A program made the position numbers and the translations under genes. From Hymenobacter lapidarius (GTDB taxonomy: Bacteria > Bacteroidota > Bacteroidia > Cytophagales > Hymenobacteraceae), in NCBI RefSeq assembly GCF_001816145.1, contig NZ_MDZB01000044.1, positions 33,501 through 97,500 of the forward strand: a stretch of DNA of 64,000 nucleotides. Direction: 5' to 3'. Below the pieces are notes generated by a model. The model was not told the origin of the DNA. It searched no databases and saw only the letters and a program-made list of their open reading frames with translations. Of the stretch, positions 16,581-25,769 are shown one piece after another (within the stretch, counting starts at the first letter, position 1; the number at the start of each line of letters is the position of its first letter).

Positions 16581-16781
16581 TCACACAGGTTCCAAGCCCG
16601 GCTCGTCGCCGTACAGGTTGTCCTTCAGCGTCCCTTTTATGAATTGTTTGTCGTAGTGTCGGTTGCGCCGGCTTCTCTTGGCATTGGCCCGCTTGCCGTT
16701 GCGCTTGTCCACCACAATTTCACCGAACCGGTTGAGGTCGTCAATTTCCCTGATGTCGTTGGGTGAGTTGCGCTTGGCCAT
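16581..16781 (-). CDS. Small basic protein of unknown function
   Basis: This is a 66-residue, strongly charged soluble protein (MAKRNSPNDI start, then KRNGKRANAKRSRRNRHYDKQF in the middle). No signal peptide, membrane helix or cysteine is present. The basic centre suggests nucleic-acid or ribosome contact, but that is inference. It lies 71 bases downstream of feoB on the same strand, and its stop is about 35 bases from the enhancer-like site of the next operon. Supporting reality: a clean ATG start and no overlap with other genes. Confidence 0.6.
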   Translation of the reverse strand: MAKRNSPNDIREIDDLNRFGEIVVDKRNGKRANAKRSRRNRHYDKQFIKGTLKDNLYGDEPGLEPV

Positions 16782-16852
16782 GGCTTTTCCTTCCCGAACC
16801 CGGCTACGTCCGAAAAGTTAAGCACGGCGCTTTCGGCACCCATTACAGCCCG

Positions 16853-19021
16853 CTACGCCAGCACCTGGTACACCGCCAAGGCCGCTACGTAGGCCAGCCC
16901 GGTCATGTACACCAGTTGGGCCACCGGCCACTTCCAGCTCTTGGTTTCGCGGTACGTCACGGCCAAGGTGCTCATGCACTGCATGGCAAACACGTAGAAT
17001 ACCAGCAGCGAAAACGCCCGGGCCGGCGTGAAAAACGGCTGTCCGTTCTCGTCTTTTTCGGCCCGCAGCTTGTCCTGCAGCGTGCCCATGTCGGCGTCCT
17101 GCCCCACGCTGTAGATGGTGGAAATGGTGCCCACGAACACCTCCCGCGCCGCAAACGACGTGAGCAGCGCAATGCCAATCTTCCAGTCGTATCCCAAGGG
17201 CCGGATGGCTGGCTCCAGCGCCCGCCCAAACGAACCAGCGTAGGAGTTTTCGAGGCGGGCCGAGGCCACGCGGCGGCTGGTTTCTTCCTCGTTCCAGCCC
17301 TGGGCGGCCACTTGCTGGCGCACCTGGGCTTCGGCGGTTTCCTGTTTTTGGCCGGGGCCGTAGGTGGCCAGCACCCACAGCAGCACCGAAATGGCCACAA
17401 TCACCTTGCCCGCCTGCATCACAAAGGCCTGCACTTTCTGGTAGATGGTCAGGGCCACGTTCTTCCAGCGCGGCCACTGGTACACCGGAAACTCCATGAT
17501 GAAATAGCTGCGCTCCCGGGCTTTGAGTACGATTTTCAGCGCCCAGGCCGAGCCCAGGGCCGAAAAAAGCCCCAACAGGTACAGCCCCATGAGCGTGACC
17601 CCGCGCAGGTTGAACACGCCCCACGCGGCTTGGTCGGGCACCACCAGCGCCACCAGCACCGTGTACACCGGAATGCGCGCCGAGCACGACATGAGCGGCG
17701 TCACGAAAATGGTTATCATCCGGTCCTTCCAGCTCTCAATGGTGCGGGCGCCCATAATAGCTGGCACCGCGCACGCCAGCCCCGATATCATCGGCACCAC
17801 GCTTTTACCACTCAATCCGAAAGGACGCATCAGCTTGTCCATCAGAAAAGTAACGCGGGCCATATAGCCCGTTTCCTCCAGCACGGCCAGGAAGCCGAAC
17901 AGCAAGGCTATCTGCGGGATGAATATCAGCACCCCGCCCAGGCCCGCCAGCACGCCCTCCGTGAGCAGCCGCACCAGCGGCCCATCGAAATTTTCCTGAA
18001 TGGTGGCGCTCAGGGCCGCAATGCCCTGGTCTATCCAATCCATGGGGTACTGCGCCCAGGCAAAAATGGCCTGGAACAACAGGAACAGAATGCTCAGAAA
18101 AATCAGGTAGCCGCCGATGCGATGCGTCAGCACCTTGTCGATGCGGTTGCTAATCGGCTCGCGGGTTTCGGTGCGCGTCACCGTCACGGTTTCGAGCAGA
18201 ATGTCGTTGATGCGGCCGTAGCGGGCAATGGTCTCGGCCGCCTGCCGGGCGGTGGCGTCGAACTCGTACTGGTGCGTCAGCTCCTGCAGGTACGCTTTGT
18301 CGTCGTCGCTCAGAAAACCAATGTGGCGGTATTGCTGGGCGTAGTGCAGCGCCAGGTAGTCGTTGTGCAGGTCGAAGTAGTAGCGGATTTGCCGCACCAA
18401 CGGCAGCAGCGCTTCATCGGGCTCCCAGAAGCGTTCCGGCGCCGCATCCAGTCGCTGGGCCATCACAATCTTGAGCGCCGCCACGCCAATGCCCTTGCGG
18501 GCGTTCATCGGAATAATGGGCACGCCCAGCTCCCGCTCCAGCGCCGGCAAATCGATGCGGATGCCGTGGCGCTCGGCCACGTCCATCATGTTCAGGGCCA
18601 ACACGGCCGGCAGGCCCAGGTCGCCGAGCTGGGTGAATAGCAGCAAGCTGCGCCGCAGGTTGTTGGCGTCCACCGTCACCACCACAAAATCGGGGTAGTT
18701 GCCGGCGGCCCGGTCGTAGAGCAGGTCCGTAATCACCTTCTCGTCCAGACTCTTGGGGTAGAGCGAGTACGTACCCGGCAGGTCCACAATCTCGGCCCGC
18801 TGTACCGGCGTGAGCTGCGCGAAGCCCGATTTGCGGTCCACGGTTACGCCCGGGAAGTTGCCCACCTTCTGGTTGAGCCCGGTGAGCTGGTTGAATAACG
18901 ATGTTTTGCCGCTGTTGGGGTTGCCAATGAGGGCAATGCGCAACGGCCGCGGGCTGGTAGCCGGTCCGGCCGGCGGGGCGAGGGACTCGGCCGTCGCGGG
19001 GTTGCGCTCTATCGCCGCCAT
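16853..19021 (-). CDS. feoB: Ferrous iron transport protein B
   Basis: FeoB (722 residues) takes up Fe2+ across the inner membrane. The N-terminal G domain shows G1 GNPNSGKT, the G2-region threonine in GVTVD, G3 DLPGTYSL and G4 NMMD. A helical GDI-like region follows. The membrane part contains the two Gate motifs, recognisable in MARVTFLMDKLMRPFGLSGKS with GLACAVPAIMGARTI, and later SCSARIPVYTVL. The last third has the usual TM bundle with the SFAAREVFVG segment. It is co-transcribed with feoA, with only 10 bases between stop and start. Confidence 0.97.
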   Translation of the reverse strand: MAAIERNPATAESLAPPAGPATSPRPLRIALIGNPNSGKTSLFNQLTGLNQKVGNFPGVTVDRKSGFAQLTPVQRAEIVDLPGTYSLYPKSLDEKVITDLLYDRAAGNYPDFVVVTVDANNLRRSLLLFTQLGDLGLPAVLALNMMDVAERHGIRIDLPALERELGVPIIPMNARKGIGVAALKIVMAQRLDAAPERFWEPDEALLPLVRQIRYYFDLHNDYLALHYAQQYRHIGFLSDDDKAYLQELTHQYEFDATARQAAETIARYGRINDILLETVTVTRTETREPISNRIDKVLTHRIGGYLIFLSILFLLFQAIFAWAQYPMDWIDQGIAALSATIQENFDGPLVRLLTEGVLAGLGGVLIFIPQIALLFGFLAVLEETGYMARVTFLMDKLMRPFGLSGKSVVPMISGLACAVPAIMGARTIESWKDRMITIFVTPLMSCSARIPVYTVLVALVVPDQAAWGVFNLRGVTLMGLYLLGLFSALGSAWALKIVLKARERSYFIMEFPVYQWPRWKNVALTIYQKVQAFVMQAGKVIVAISVLLWVLATYGPGQKQETAEAQVRQQVAAQGWNEEETSRRVASARLENSYAGSFGRALEPAIRPLGYDWKIGIALLTSFAAREVFVGTISTIYSVGQDADMGTLQDKLRAEKDENGQPFFTPARAFSLLVFYVFAMQCMSTLAVTYRETKSWKWPVAQLVYMTGLAYVAALAVYQVLA

Positions 19022-19031
19022 ACGCTGCGCC

Positions 19032-19310
19032 TTATTCTTTCAATAAAATAGTAGCAGCCTCACTGGCCCGCACCGACAGCGTGTATTCCTGGTCGCCGAG
19101 CACCAGCATGAGCGGGTCGCCTAACGGCGCCCGGCCGCTCAGGCGCACCTGCACGCCTGGCACGCACCCCATTTCCAGCAGCTTGAGCGCCATTTCGGGG
19201 TCTTCGAGGCAGCAAATGGTCCCGGTTTCGCCCACGCGCAGGTCTTTGGCGGTGCGGCGGGCGGCCACACCAGCAGCAACAAGCGGAGAGGAATTGCGGA
19301 AGAATGCCAC
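19032..19310 (-). CDS. feoA: Ferrous iron transport protein A
   Basis: FeoA is a small cytosolic SH3-like partner of FeoB. The 92-residue protein carries the family pattern LRVGETGTI, then LLEMGCVPG and VRLSGRAPLGDPLMLVL, and ends with an L-R-like SVRASEAATILL strand. An N-terminal extension of about 18 residues precedes the domain. It is the first gene of the feoAB pair, and a -7 box lies about 45 bases upstream. Confidence 0.93.
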   Translation of the reverse strand: MAFFRNSSPLVAAGVAARRTAKDLRVGETGTICCLEDPEMALKLLEMGCVPGVQVRLSGRAPLGDPLMLVLGDQEYTLSVRASEAATILLKE

Positions 19311-19351
19311 GGGCAGGAAAGGGGTAAAAGCTTATTTAGAAAGAATACAAA

Positions 19352-19359
19352 CAAAGGTA
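19352..19359 (-). promoter_or_regulatory. -7 box upstream of feoAB
   Basis: TACCTTTG on the minus strand matches TAnnTTTG. A TTG lies 24 bases further upstream, slightly far for a -33 element. No Fur-type palindrome was recognised in the gap. Confidence 0.45.
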
Positions 19360-19506
19360 CACCACCAAACGCTTACCGCCTTCCAAGAGTTTTTTTGGGC
19401 CGGTATTATGGATACTTCACCGGCTAATTCGCACTCCTTACACTTCTGGATTAAAGCAAGGTTTGCCAGTACTAATATTTTCTGATAACTTTCTGGCTGC
19501 TATTTG

Positions 19507-19514
19507 TAATTTTG
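19507..19514 (+). promoter_or_regulatory. -7 box upstream of the first beta-rich protein gene
   Basis: TAATTTTG lies 21 bases upstream of the ATG at 19536. No good -33 TTG was found. Confidence 0.45.
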
Positions 19515-19535
19515 TGCGCTCTACCCTGCACCTAT

Positions 19536-20435
19536 ATGTTAAAACACCTACTTCTCATAGTATTATTCGTAGTCAGCACTGTAACTTCCGGTTGGGCCCA
19601 GCAGGTTCAAATTAAGGGGGTTATTGTGGATAAAGACACGAAAGAGCCCCTGCCATTCACTTCTGTTGGCTTGAAAAACGAGCAGATTGGGGCGCTCAGC
19701 AACGAGCATGGCCAGTTCATTGTGCCAGCCCCCACCAAGAATGCCGACGACTCCCTCATCGTAACCGCCCTGGGCTATGCCCGCCGGTCAGTATTTGTGA
19801 AGCGGGGTACCAGCCTGCCCAATCTGACAATTGAGGTGCCCCGGCGGGCCGTGGCCCTGGGCAACGTGGTGGTGAAGGCAGGGAAAATCAAAAACCTCGG
19901 CCTGGGCGCCAAAACCGACAACCCGGGCGAGGGCATGATTCAGGGCCTGCCTGGCAGCCAGTACGCTTTCTTTGTGAAAAACGACAAGAAGAAGCGCCTC
20001 GGCAATGTGCGCACGGTGTCGTTCTACATCGGCGAAAATGGCTTTCCCCGCGAGCCCTTCCGCGTGCGGCTCTACAAGGCCGACGGCAACTACAATGCCC
20101 CCAACACCGACCTGCTCACTGAAAACGTGGTGGTGTCGGCGCCCCAGGGTGGCCAGTGGTACACCGTCGACCTGACGCCCTACAACATCATGGCGCCCGA
20201 AGAAGGCTTCTTCGTGGCCATGGAATGGGTGGTGAGCGGCGACAAGTTCTTCGCCACCAATTTCATGGACGACTACACGCCTTACGGCCAGATTATGCGC
20301 CCCACCTTCGAATTCAAAGAAAGCCGCACCTGGAACTACTCCATGAGCAAGGGCTGGAGCCTGATTACGGCCGCCAACGGCCAGGGCCTGCGCTACAACG
20401 CCATGATTAAGGCTGAGGTTGATATGATTAAGTAA
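19536..20435 (+). CDS. Secreted carboxypeptidase-regulatory-like domain protein, copy 1
   Basis: The 299-residue protein has a Sec signal (MLKHLLLIVLFVVSTVTSGWAQ). Residues about 24-110 form a CarboxypepD_reg-like beta-sandwich (KGVIVDKDTKEPLPFTSVGL, a typical outer-membrane-receptor N-domain). After a linker ending in NVVVKAGKIKNLGLG comes a 170-residue module starting PGEGMIQGLPGSQYAFFV and ending NAMIKAEVDMIK. That second module recurs in the next gene and in the gene at 23308. I do not know a function; a surface or periplasmic beta-rich role is likely. An in-frame TTG at 19512 would bury the signal peptide and is rejected. Confidence 0.82.
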   Translation: MLKHLLLIVLFVVSTVTSGWAQQVQIKGVIVDKDTKEPLPFTSVGLKNEQIGALSNEHGQFIVPAPTKNADDSLIVTALGYARRSVFVKRGTSLPNLTIEVPRRAVALGNVVVKAGKIKNLGLGAKTDNPGEGMIQGLPGSQYAFFVKNDKKKRLGNVRTVSFYIGENGFPREPFRVRLYKADGNYNAPNTDLLTENVVVSAPQGGQWYTVDLTPYNIMAPEEGFFVAMEWVVSGDKFFATNFMDDYTPYGQIMRPTFEFKESRTWNYSMSKGWSLITAANGQGLRYNAMIKAEVDMIK

Positions 20436-20500
20436 ATCAGGCTTCTTACGTCAATTAATTCTAATGTAATTGGGCCTTTAGCTCTAACGTATCATTGGTT

Positions 20501-21139
20501 ATGTTATCTACCGAGCGTCGATTTTTGCTGCTTTTCATTGGCATTCTCTTTACCGGGCACTGCGATGGTCAAAGCAGAAATGCTACTAAGCCTCAAACGC
20601 TTACGTTGGGCTCTCATAAAAGTGTTCCTGGAGAAGGTATGATTCAGGGCATGCCGGGTTCTCAGTTTGCCCTTTTCGTCCAGAACAAGCAGCCGGCAAC
20701 TGCCAGCACCGTCCGGTCCGTGTCTTTTTTTATCGACAAGAACGGTTCGCCCACCCAACCGTTCCGCGTCCATTTGTACAAGGCTGATGGTGACGAAAAC
20801 AAGCCCGGTTCTGACCTATTAACCCAAAGTGTTGTGGCGGCGGCAACGCAGGGAGGCAAGTGGTTTACTGTTGATGTAGCTTCCTACAACATTTCAGTAC
20901 CACAGGAAGGCTTATTTGTGGCTATGGAATGGATTACGGACGCCAAGCATCCTTCTTCTACTGACGCTACGGAAGATTTCATGCCGTACGGCCAGATTTT
21001 GCGTCCCACCTTCGAATTCAAAGAAAGCCGCACCTGGACGTACACCATCGGCAATGGCTGGAACCTCCTGCAGCTGCCCAACGGCCAGGGACGCAGCTAC
21101 AACGCCATGATTAAGGCCGAGGTTGACATAATTAAGTAG
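20501..21139 (+). CDS. Secreted protein containing only the C-terminal module of its neighbour
   Basis: The 212-residue protein has a signal peptide (RFLLLFIGILFTGHCDGQ). The carboxypeptidase-regulatory domain is missing; the mature chain goes straight to PGEGMIQGMPGSQFALFV and follows the shared module to NAMIKAEVDIIK. It is therefore a single-domain paralogue of the genes at 19536 and 23308, more diverged than those two are from each other. It lies 65 bases downstream of copy 1. Its codons are more AT-rich at the 5' end. A shared bidirectional terminator separates it from the convergent hydrolase-like gene. Confidence 0.78.
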   Translation: MLSTERRFLLLFIGILFTGHCDGQSRNATKPQTLTLGSHKSVPGEGMIQGMPGSQFALFVQNKQPATASTVRSVSFFIDKNGSPTQPFRVHLYKADGDENKPGSDLLTQSVVAAATQGGKWFTVDVASYNISVPQEGLFVAMEWITDAKHPSSTDATEDFMPYGQILRPTFEFKESRTWTYTIGNGWNLLQLPNGQGRSYNAMIKAEVDIIK

Positions 21140-21178
21140 CCAAATGAAATGGTGAACTCACCTTTTTACAACCCCAAT

Positions 21179-21212
21179 AAAAGAGGGCCTGCTCAGTAGC
21201 GGGCCCTCTTTT
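21179..21212. terminator. Bidirectional terminator between convergent genes
   Basis: AAAAGAGGGCC (21179-21189) pairs with GGCCCTCTTTT (21202-21212). The arms end in A and T runs, so the hairpin can serve both strands. It overlaps the stop codon of the minus-strand gene. Confidence 0.9.
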
Positions 21213-22629
21213 ATTTAGCGAATAGAGCCTTGCCCGGTTTCTCCAAATCAACCATCCACTGACGAATCGTTTCCTGCGCAATGGGCGAAAACAGGGGCTT
21301 CATTTCGCCGTTCATCAGCGTCCAATCCGATTTTGCAGGCTGGAAAAGGTGGTTGACCCCCGGCAAGCGCCTGGAAACGGTTTGACGGTTGACGCTTTTC
21401 AATTCTTTTTCCAAAGCCATCTGGTGCAGGTCTGCCGGGGCTTCAAGGTCGCTGGTGCCGCTCAGCAGCAGCACCGGGCAACGCACCTGGTCGAGCTGCT
21501 CCAGCGGGTCGAAGGACAGGAAGTACCGGTGCCACGGGGTGAGCAGCTGCCGGGCGGCGGCCTGCGCGGCCGGAGCAGCAAGGGCGGGCTGGTCTTGCCG
21601 GAGCATGTTGCTCACAATGGAAAGGGCCTGCGCCGGGCTGGTCAGCCGAATGATGTCGTACATGGTGCGCTTGCGTTCATAGACGGCCTGCACCAGCGCA
21701 GGGCTCAGCTTGCTGGCTTTGTGCAGCGCCACCTGCTGCTCCAGCAGCGTTTGCTGCCCGGTGAGGCCGTAGCCCGCCAACGCCACCACAAAGGCGGGCG
21801 GCAGCGGCTGGCCGGCCGCCAGCAAGGCCACGTTGGCACCCTCGCCGTGCCCTATTACGCCAATGCGGCTGATGCTGATTTCCATCCGCGCACGCAGGAA
21901 ATTGATGGCCGACTGCACGTCGCTCACCAGGGCCTGCGTGGTGGTAGCCGCGGTGCTGCCCTCCGACTGGCCCACGCCACGGTCGTCGTAGCGCAGCACG
22001 GCAATGCCCCGGCGGGTGAGGTAGTCGGCCAGCGAGCCCATCAGGTGGTAGTCGCCCACGGTACCGTCGCGGTCCTGCGCGCCCAGGTCGCTCACCAGCA
22101 CCACGGCCGGAAAAGGGCCAGAGCCCGCCGGCACCGTCAGCATGCCGCTCAGGTTCAGACGCGACATCGGGTTGTTGAACACGATTTCCTCTTCGCGGTA
22201 CGGTGGCGCCAAGCGGGTGCCCGTGCCCGTGGCGGTGGGCATCGGCGAGTAGCGCAGCAGCACTTTCGATTGCACGCCAGCCTGGGTCCACACGCCCCTC
22301 AGCTGGCGCCTGACGGTATCAAGCAGCGCGGCGTAGTGGCTGCCGGCCGCCGGCATCCGCATCAGCACCGAATCGCCGCGCACCGTGATTTCGGTGGGCA
22401 GGCGGCTTACTTTTTGGGCGGGCACATCCAGAGCCGCGAAATACCGGCCGTTTGCCAGCGGCACGATGCTGATGGTTACGTCCAGCTCGCCGCCCAGTAG
22501 CGGCAAGCTTCCCTTCCATAATCCTCCCAAAGGAAGCCCGCCCGCTCCGGGCGAACCCGCCCTGGCCCCCGTGGCCCCGCCGTACAGCAAGGACAACAGT
22601 ACGAGAACCAAAATCAAACCCCTTATCAT
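21211..22629 (-). CDS. Secreted alpha/beta-hydrolase-fold protein lacking the nucleophile Ser, copy 1
   Basis: The 472-residue protein has a signal peptide (LILVLVLLSLLYGGATGARA). Residues about 30-130 are a beta-rich N-domain (GLWKGSLPLLGGELDVTISI). The rest is an alpha/beta hydrolase with DLGAQDRDG, RYDDRGVGQSEG, a late Asp (LSGTSDLEAP) and His (GVNHLF). The nucleophile elbow reads GHGEG (residues 260-264), with codon GGC at 21844-21846 where the family has Ser (GHSEG). The frameshifted paralogue at 24346 has the same change. It is probably a non-hydrolytic binding protein, unless an unusual nucleophile is used. Confidence 0.88.
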   Translation of the reverse strand: MIRGLILVLVLLSLLYGGATGARAGSPGAGGLPLGGLWKGSLPLLGGELDVTISIVPLANGRYFAALDVPAQKVSRLPTEITVRGDSVLMRMPAAGSHYAALLDTVRRQLRGVWTQAGVQSKVLLRYSPMPTATGTGTRLAPPYREEEIVFNNPMSRLNLSGMLTVPAGSGPFPAVVLVSDLGAQDRDGTVGDYHLMGSLADYLTRRGIAVLRYDDRGVGQSEGSTAATTTQALVSDVQSAINFLRARMEISISRIGVIGHGEGANVALLAAGQPLPPAFVVALAGYGLTGQQTLLEQQVALHKASKLSPALVQAVYERKRTMYDIIRLTSPAQALSIVSNMLRQDQPALAAPAAQAAARQLLTPWHRYFLSFDPLEQLDQVRCPVLLLSGTSDLEAPADLHQMALEKELKSVNRQTVSRRLPGVNHLFQPAKSDWTLMNGEMKPLFSPIAQETIRQWMVDLEKPGKALFAK

Positions 22630-23267
22630 ATTATAACCGCATTAAATTGAATTATGCAGCCTAAAGGTACGCACCCATTGCTGCCAGGAGCAGTGCCGCA
22701 GGCTTCGCTTGCTGCGTCTGTTCCCAAACTGAAATGCGGCAACGAGCAGACCCAAGGCCAGTAGGCAGTCGCAGCGGGCCTTCTGTCGCGCTACCTGCCG
22801 CGTGCGGCCAGCCACCGTGATTGGTAGCCGCGCTTTGCGCGCAGTTCTTGCAGGCCGGTGCCTGCCCGGCGGGGTCTAATGCGGATTAGGCCATGCCTCC
22901 GGAGCCCGCTGCAGCTACACGCTACAGTATTATAATCCTATTCCAGGAAGTAGGCAGGCTCCTAAAATACCAGGCATTAATTTACAACGAAAGCCAAACG
23001 AAAAGGAATGTTTTTGGCTGAACAGCTTTATTTTAAACTAGGACGAAAAAATCCGACACTTAAGCTCATAATAATTTTTCATGCCTTTTTTGACATAGCA
23101 GTCATTCTTTTAACCTACTGATGATTATCCAGAAAGAATATCCATAATGTAGATTAATAGCAATAAAATTATACCAGCGCCGCTACGATTCTTTTGTAAT
23201 GGTGCGTCCAGCAAATCATTTACTACGCTCAGTACCTGGAGATGACGATATAATGGTTGGGAATTTG
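22630..23267. other. 638-base gap without a recognisable gene
   Basis: No coding frame could be supported on either strand. The first 300 bases are GC-rich and the remainder AT-rich. The gap separates the two copies of the duplicated module and may hold decayed sequence, but no transposase, repeat or RNA was recognised. Confidence 0.5.
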
Positions 23268-23275
23268 TAAATTTG
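23268..23275 (+). promoter_or_regulatory. -7 box upstream of copy 2 of the beta-rich protein
   Basis: TAAATTTG matches TAnnTTTG and lies 32 bases before the ATG at 23308. Confidence 0.5.
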
Positions 23276-23307
23276 CCAGTCTACCATTCATTATATTATT
23301 TTCGACA

Positions 23308-24207
23308 ATGATGAAACGCTTACATTTTCTTGCTTTATGGGTTCTATTGCTATTGCCCGCACTTAGCTGGGCGCAAGAAAACCGTATTACGGGCCGCGTG
23401 GTAGACGCCAAGACCAAAGACCCCGTCCCCTTCGCTTCCATTGGCCTTCGCGAGGAAGGCACCGGAGCCCTCACCAACGAGTACGGCTATTTCCAGCTGG
23501 CAGGCCTGGAGAAAACCAGTCAGGACTCCCTGATTGTGATGACATTGGGCTATGGTACCAGTGCTACACTAATCAAGCGCGGCAGCACCGAAGACCTCAT
23601 CATTGAGCTCAAGAAGCGGGTGGTGGTTCTCGACAACGTGGTGGTAAAAGGCGGCAAGCTGAAGAACCTGGAGCTCGGATCTAAGTCGAACAGCCCCGGC
23701 GAAGGCATGATTCAGGGCCTGCCCGGCAGCCAATACGCCTTCTTCGTGAAAAACGACAAGCAGAAGCGCCTCGGCAACGTGCGCACGGTGTCGTTTTACA
23801 TCGGCGAGAACGGTTTCCCCCGCGAGCCGTTCCGCGTGCGCATCTACAAGGCCGATGGCAACTACAACGCCCCCAACACCGACCTGCTCACCGAAAACGT
23901 GGTGGTGTCGGCTTCCCGCGGTGGCGAATGGTACACCATTGACCTGAGCACCTACAACATTGCCGCCCCGGAAGAAGGCTTCTTTGTGGCCATGGAGTGG
24001 ATTGTGGGCGGCGACAAGTTCTACACCACCAATTTCATGGACAACTACACGCCCTACGGCCAGATTATGCGGCCCACCTTCGAGTATAAGGAGAGCCGCA
24101 CCTGGAGCTACACCATCGGCAAGGGCTGGAACCTGCTGACGCTGGCCAACGGCCAGGGCCGTCGCTACAACGCCATGATTAAGGCCGAAGTTGACATGAT
24201 TAAGTAG
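23308..24207 (+). CDS. Secreted carboxypeptidase-regulatory-like domain protein, copy 2
   Basis: The 299-residue close paralogue of the protein at 19536 has the same domain order: signal peptide (MMKRLHFLALWVLLLLPALSWA), CarboxypepD_reg-like domain (GRVVDAKTKDPVPFASIGL), linker (NVVVKGGKLKNLELG) and the PGEGMIQGLPGS module to NAMIKAEVDMIK. The middle of the two proteins is nearly identical over more than 100 residues. ATG codons at 23308 and 23311 are adjacent and either may be used. It faces the second hydrolase-like gene, exactly as copy 1 does. Confidence 0.82.
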   Translation: MMKRLHFLALWVLLLLPALSWAQENRITGRVVDAKTKDPVPFASIGLREEGTGALTNEYGYFQLAGLEKTSQDSLIVMTLGYGTSATLIKRGSTEDLIIELKKRVVVLDNVVVKGGKLKNLELGSKSNSPGEGMIQGLPGSQYAFFVKNDKQKRLGNVRTVSFYIGENGFPREPFRVRIYKADGNYNAPNTDLLTENVVVSASRGGEWYTIDLSTYNIAAPEEGFFVAMEWIVGGDKFYTTNFMDNYTPYGQIMRPTFEYKESRTWSYTIGKGWNLLTLANGQGRRYNAMIKAEVDMIK

Positions 24208-24262
24208 GGCACTGCCTCGCAGTCTGCGCTTCAAAGCTTCTATACTATATATCCTACGCTAC

Positions 24263-24300
24263 CACAAAAAAGGTCCTGCTCGTGAGCAGACTTTTTTGTG
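24263..24300. terminator. Bidirectional terminator between convergent genes (module copy 2)
   Basis: CACAAAAAAG and CTTTTTTGTG form the base of the stem, with CTGCTC and GAGCAG continuing it after a small bulge. It lies between the convergent genes at the position equivalent to the hairpin at 21179. Confidence 0.85.
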
Positions 24301-24345
24301 CTGTACGCCAGCCCGCAGCCTGGGCCAGGCCACGCGCCTGCGCGG

Positions 24346-25769
24346 TTACTTTTTACTTTGGGCCATTACCCATTCGCGGATGACTTCCTGGGCCTCCGGG
24401 GAGAAGTTGGGCTGCTGCTGGCCGTTGACGATGGGCCACTTGGCAGGCTCCGGCTGGAATAAATGGTTGACCCCTGCCAGCTTCTTGGAAGTCAGGCCCT
24501 TGTTCTTGTTCAGGCCCGAGCTGAGGGCCTTCAGGTTGGTGTCGGCGTTGATGGTGAGGTCGGCAGTACCGTTGAGCAGCAGCACGGGGCAGGCCACGGC
24601 GCTCAGTTTCTCCACGGGGTTGAAGGCCAGGAAGAAGCGGTAGCGGGCCGATGTCATTTCGGCCGCGCTCGACTGCGCGGTAGCGTTGTCAATAGCGGCG
24701 TTGTTTTGCTTCAGCATGTTGGCCACAATGGCCTGCGCCTGGGCATTATCGGTAGTTTGCCGAATGATTTCAAGCATGGCCATCTGGCGCTTGGTGGCGG
24801 CTTCAATCTGGGAAGTCTCGGTGCCGAGAGTGCGCAGGGTAGTGGCCTGCTGCTGCACCACAATATCGCGGCCGGGCAAGCCATACGCGGCCATGGCTAC
24901 TACAAAGGCCGGGGGCAATGGCTGAGCCGCGGCCAGCAGGGCCACGTTGCCGCCTTCGCCGTGCCCGACGAGGCCCAGGTGCGCCAAATCAATTTCGGGG
25001 CGGGTGCGCAGGAAGTTCAGGCCCGCCTGGGCGTCGCTCACCAGGTCGGCGGTGGTGACGGCCGGCGTGCCGCCGGATTTGCCCACGCCCCGGTCATCGA
25101 AGCGCAGCACGGCCACGCCCCGGCGGGTCAGAAAATCGGCGAGCAGGCCCAGGGGGGCGAAGTCGCCCACGGTGCCGTCGCGGTCCTGCGAGCCGGCATC
25201 GCTGAGGAGCACCACGGCTGGAAACGGCCCCGGACGGCCGGAATGGTGAGCATGCCGCTCAGCCGGGCATTGGCAGTGAGGTTGGTGAAAGTAGCTTCTT
25301 CCTCGCGGTACGGTGGGGTGAGGCGCACGTTTTTGGCGCTCATATCCGGCAGTGGGCTAAAATTCAGCACCATGGGCGTTTTGAAGCCGGGCTGCTGCCA
25401 GATGCCGTTGATTTGCTTGCTGTCGGCGGATAGCTTCCCCACGAAGCGGCTGTTGGACTCCTCGGCAAATAGCAGCACGGTGTCCGCTTTCACTTCCATT
25501 TTCACGTTCATGCGGCTCACCTTCTGCATCGGCACATCAAGCGAGCAGAAGTATTCGCCCCCGCTGAGCTTCATGAACCGGAAGATGACATCAAGCTGGC
25601 CGCCGGGCACCTTCAGCTGCCCCTTCCACAGGCCATCCAGGGCCGGGGCGTCGGCTACGGCGGGAGTAGTTGGGAGCTGATAAGCGCTGACCGGTGGGGC
25701 AGCGGCCAAAGCCAGGCAAATAAAAAAACCGCCGAAGAAGGCTGATAGACGGAACGTATTGATTGTCAT
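24346..25769 (-). pseudogene. Secreted alpha/beta-hydrolase-fold protein, copy 2, interrupted by a one-base deletion
   Basis: This is a paralogue of 21211-22629. It is read from the ATG at 25769 (signal peptide FFGGFFICLALAAAPPVSA, then GLWKGQLKVPGGQLDVIF) to about 25,235, where the frame shifts inside MLTIPA-GPGPFPAVV; the rest continues to 24346. The 1424-nt span is one base short of a multiple of three; restoring one G in the GGCC-GTCC stretch repairs it. The nucleophile position again reads GHGEG (codon GGC at 24958-24960). The late Asp and His are kept. It is either an assembly error or a recent pseudogene; I favour error. Confidence 0.82.

Noticed and set aside
22630..23267. Possible insertion-sequence remnant between the duplicated modules
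   Set aside because: Translation on both strands gave no recognisable transposase, and no terminal repeats were found; only the lack of a gene can be stated.
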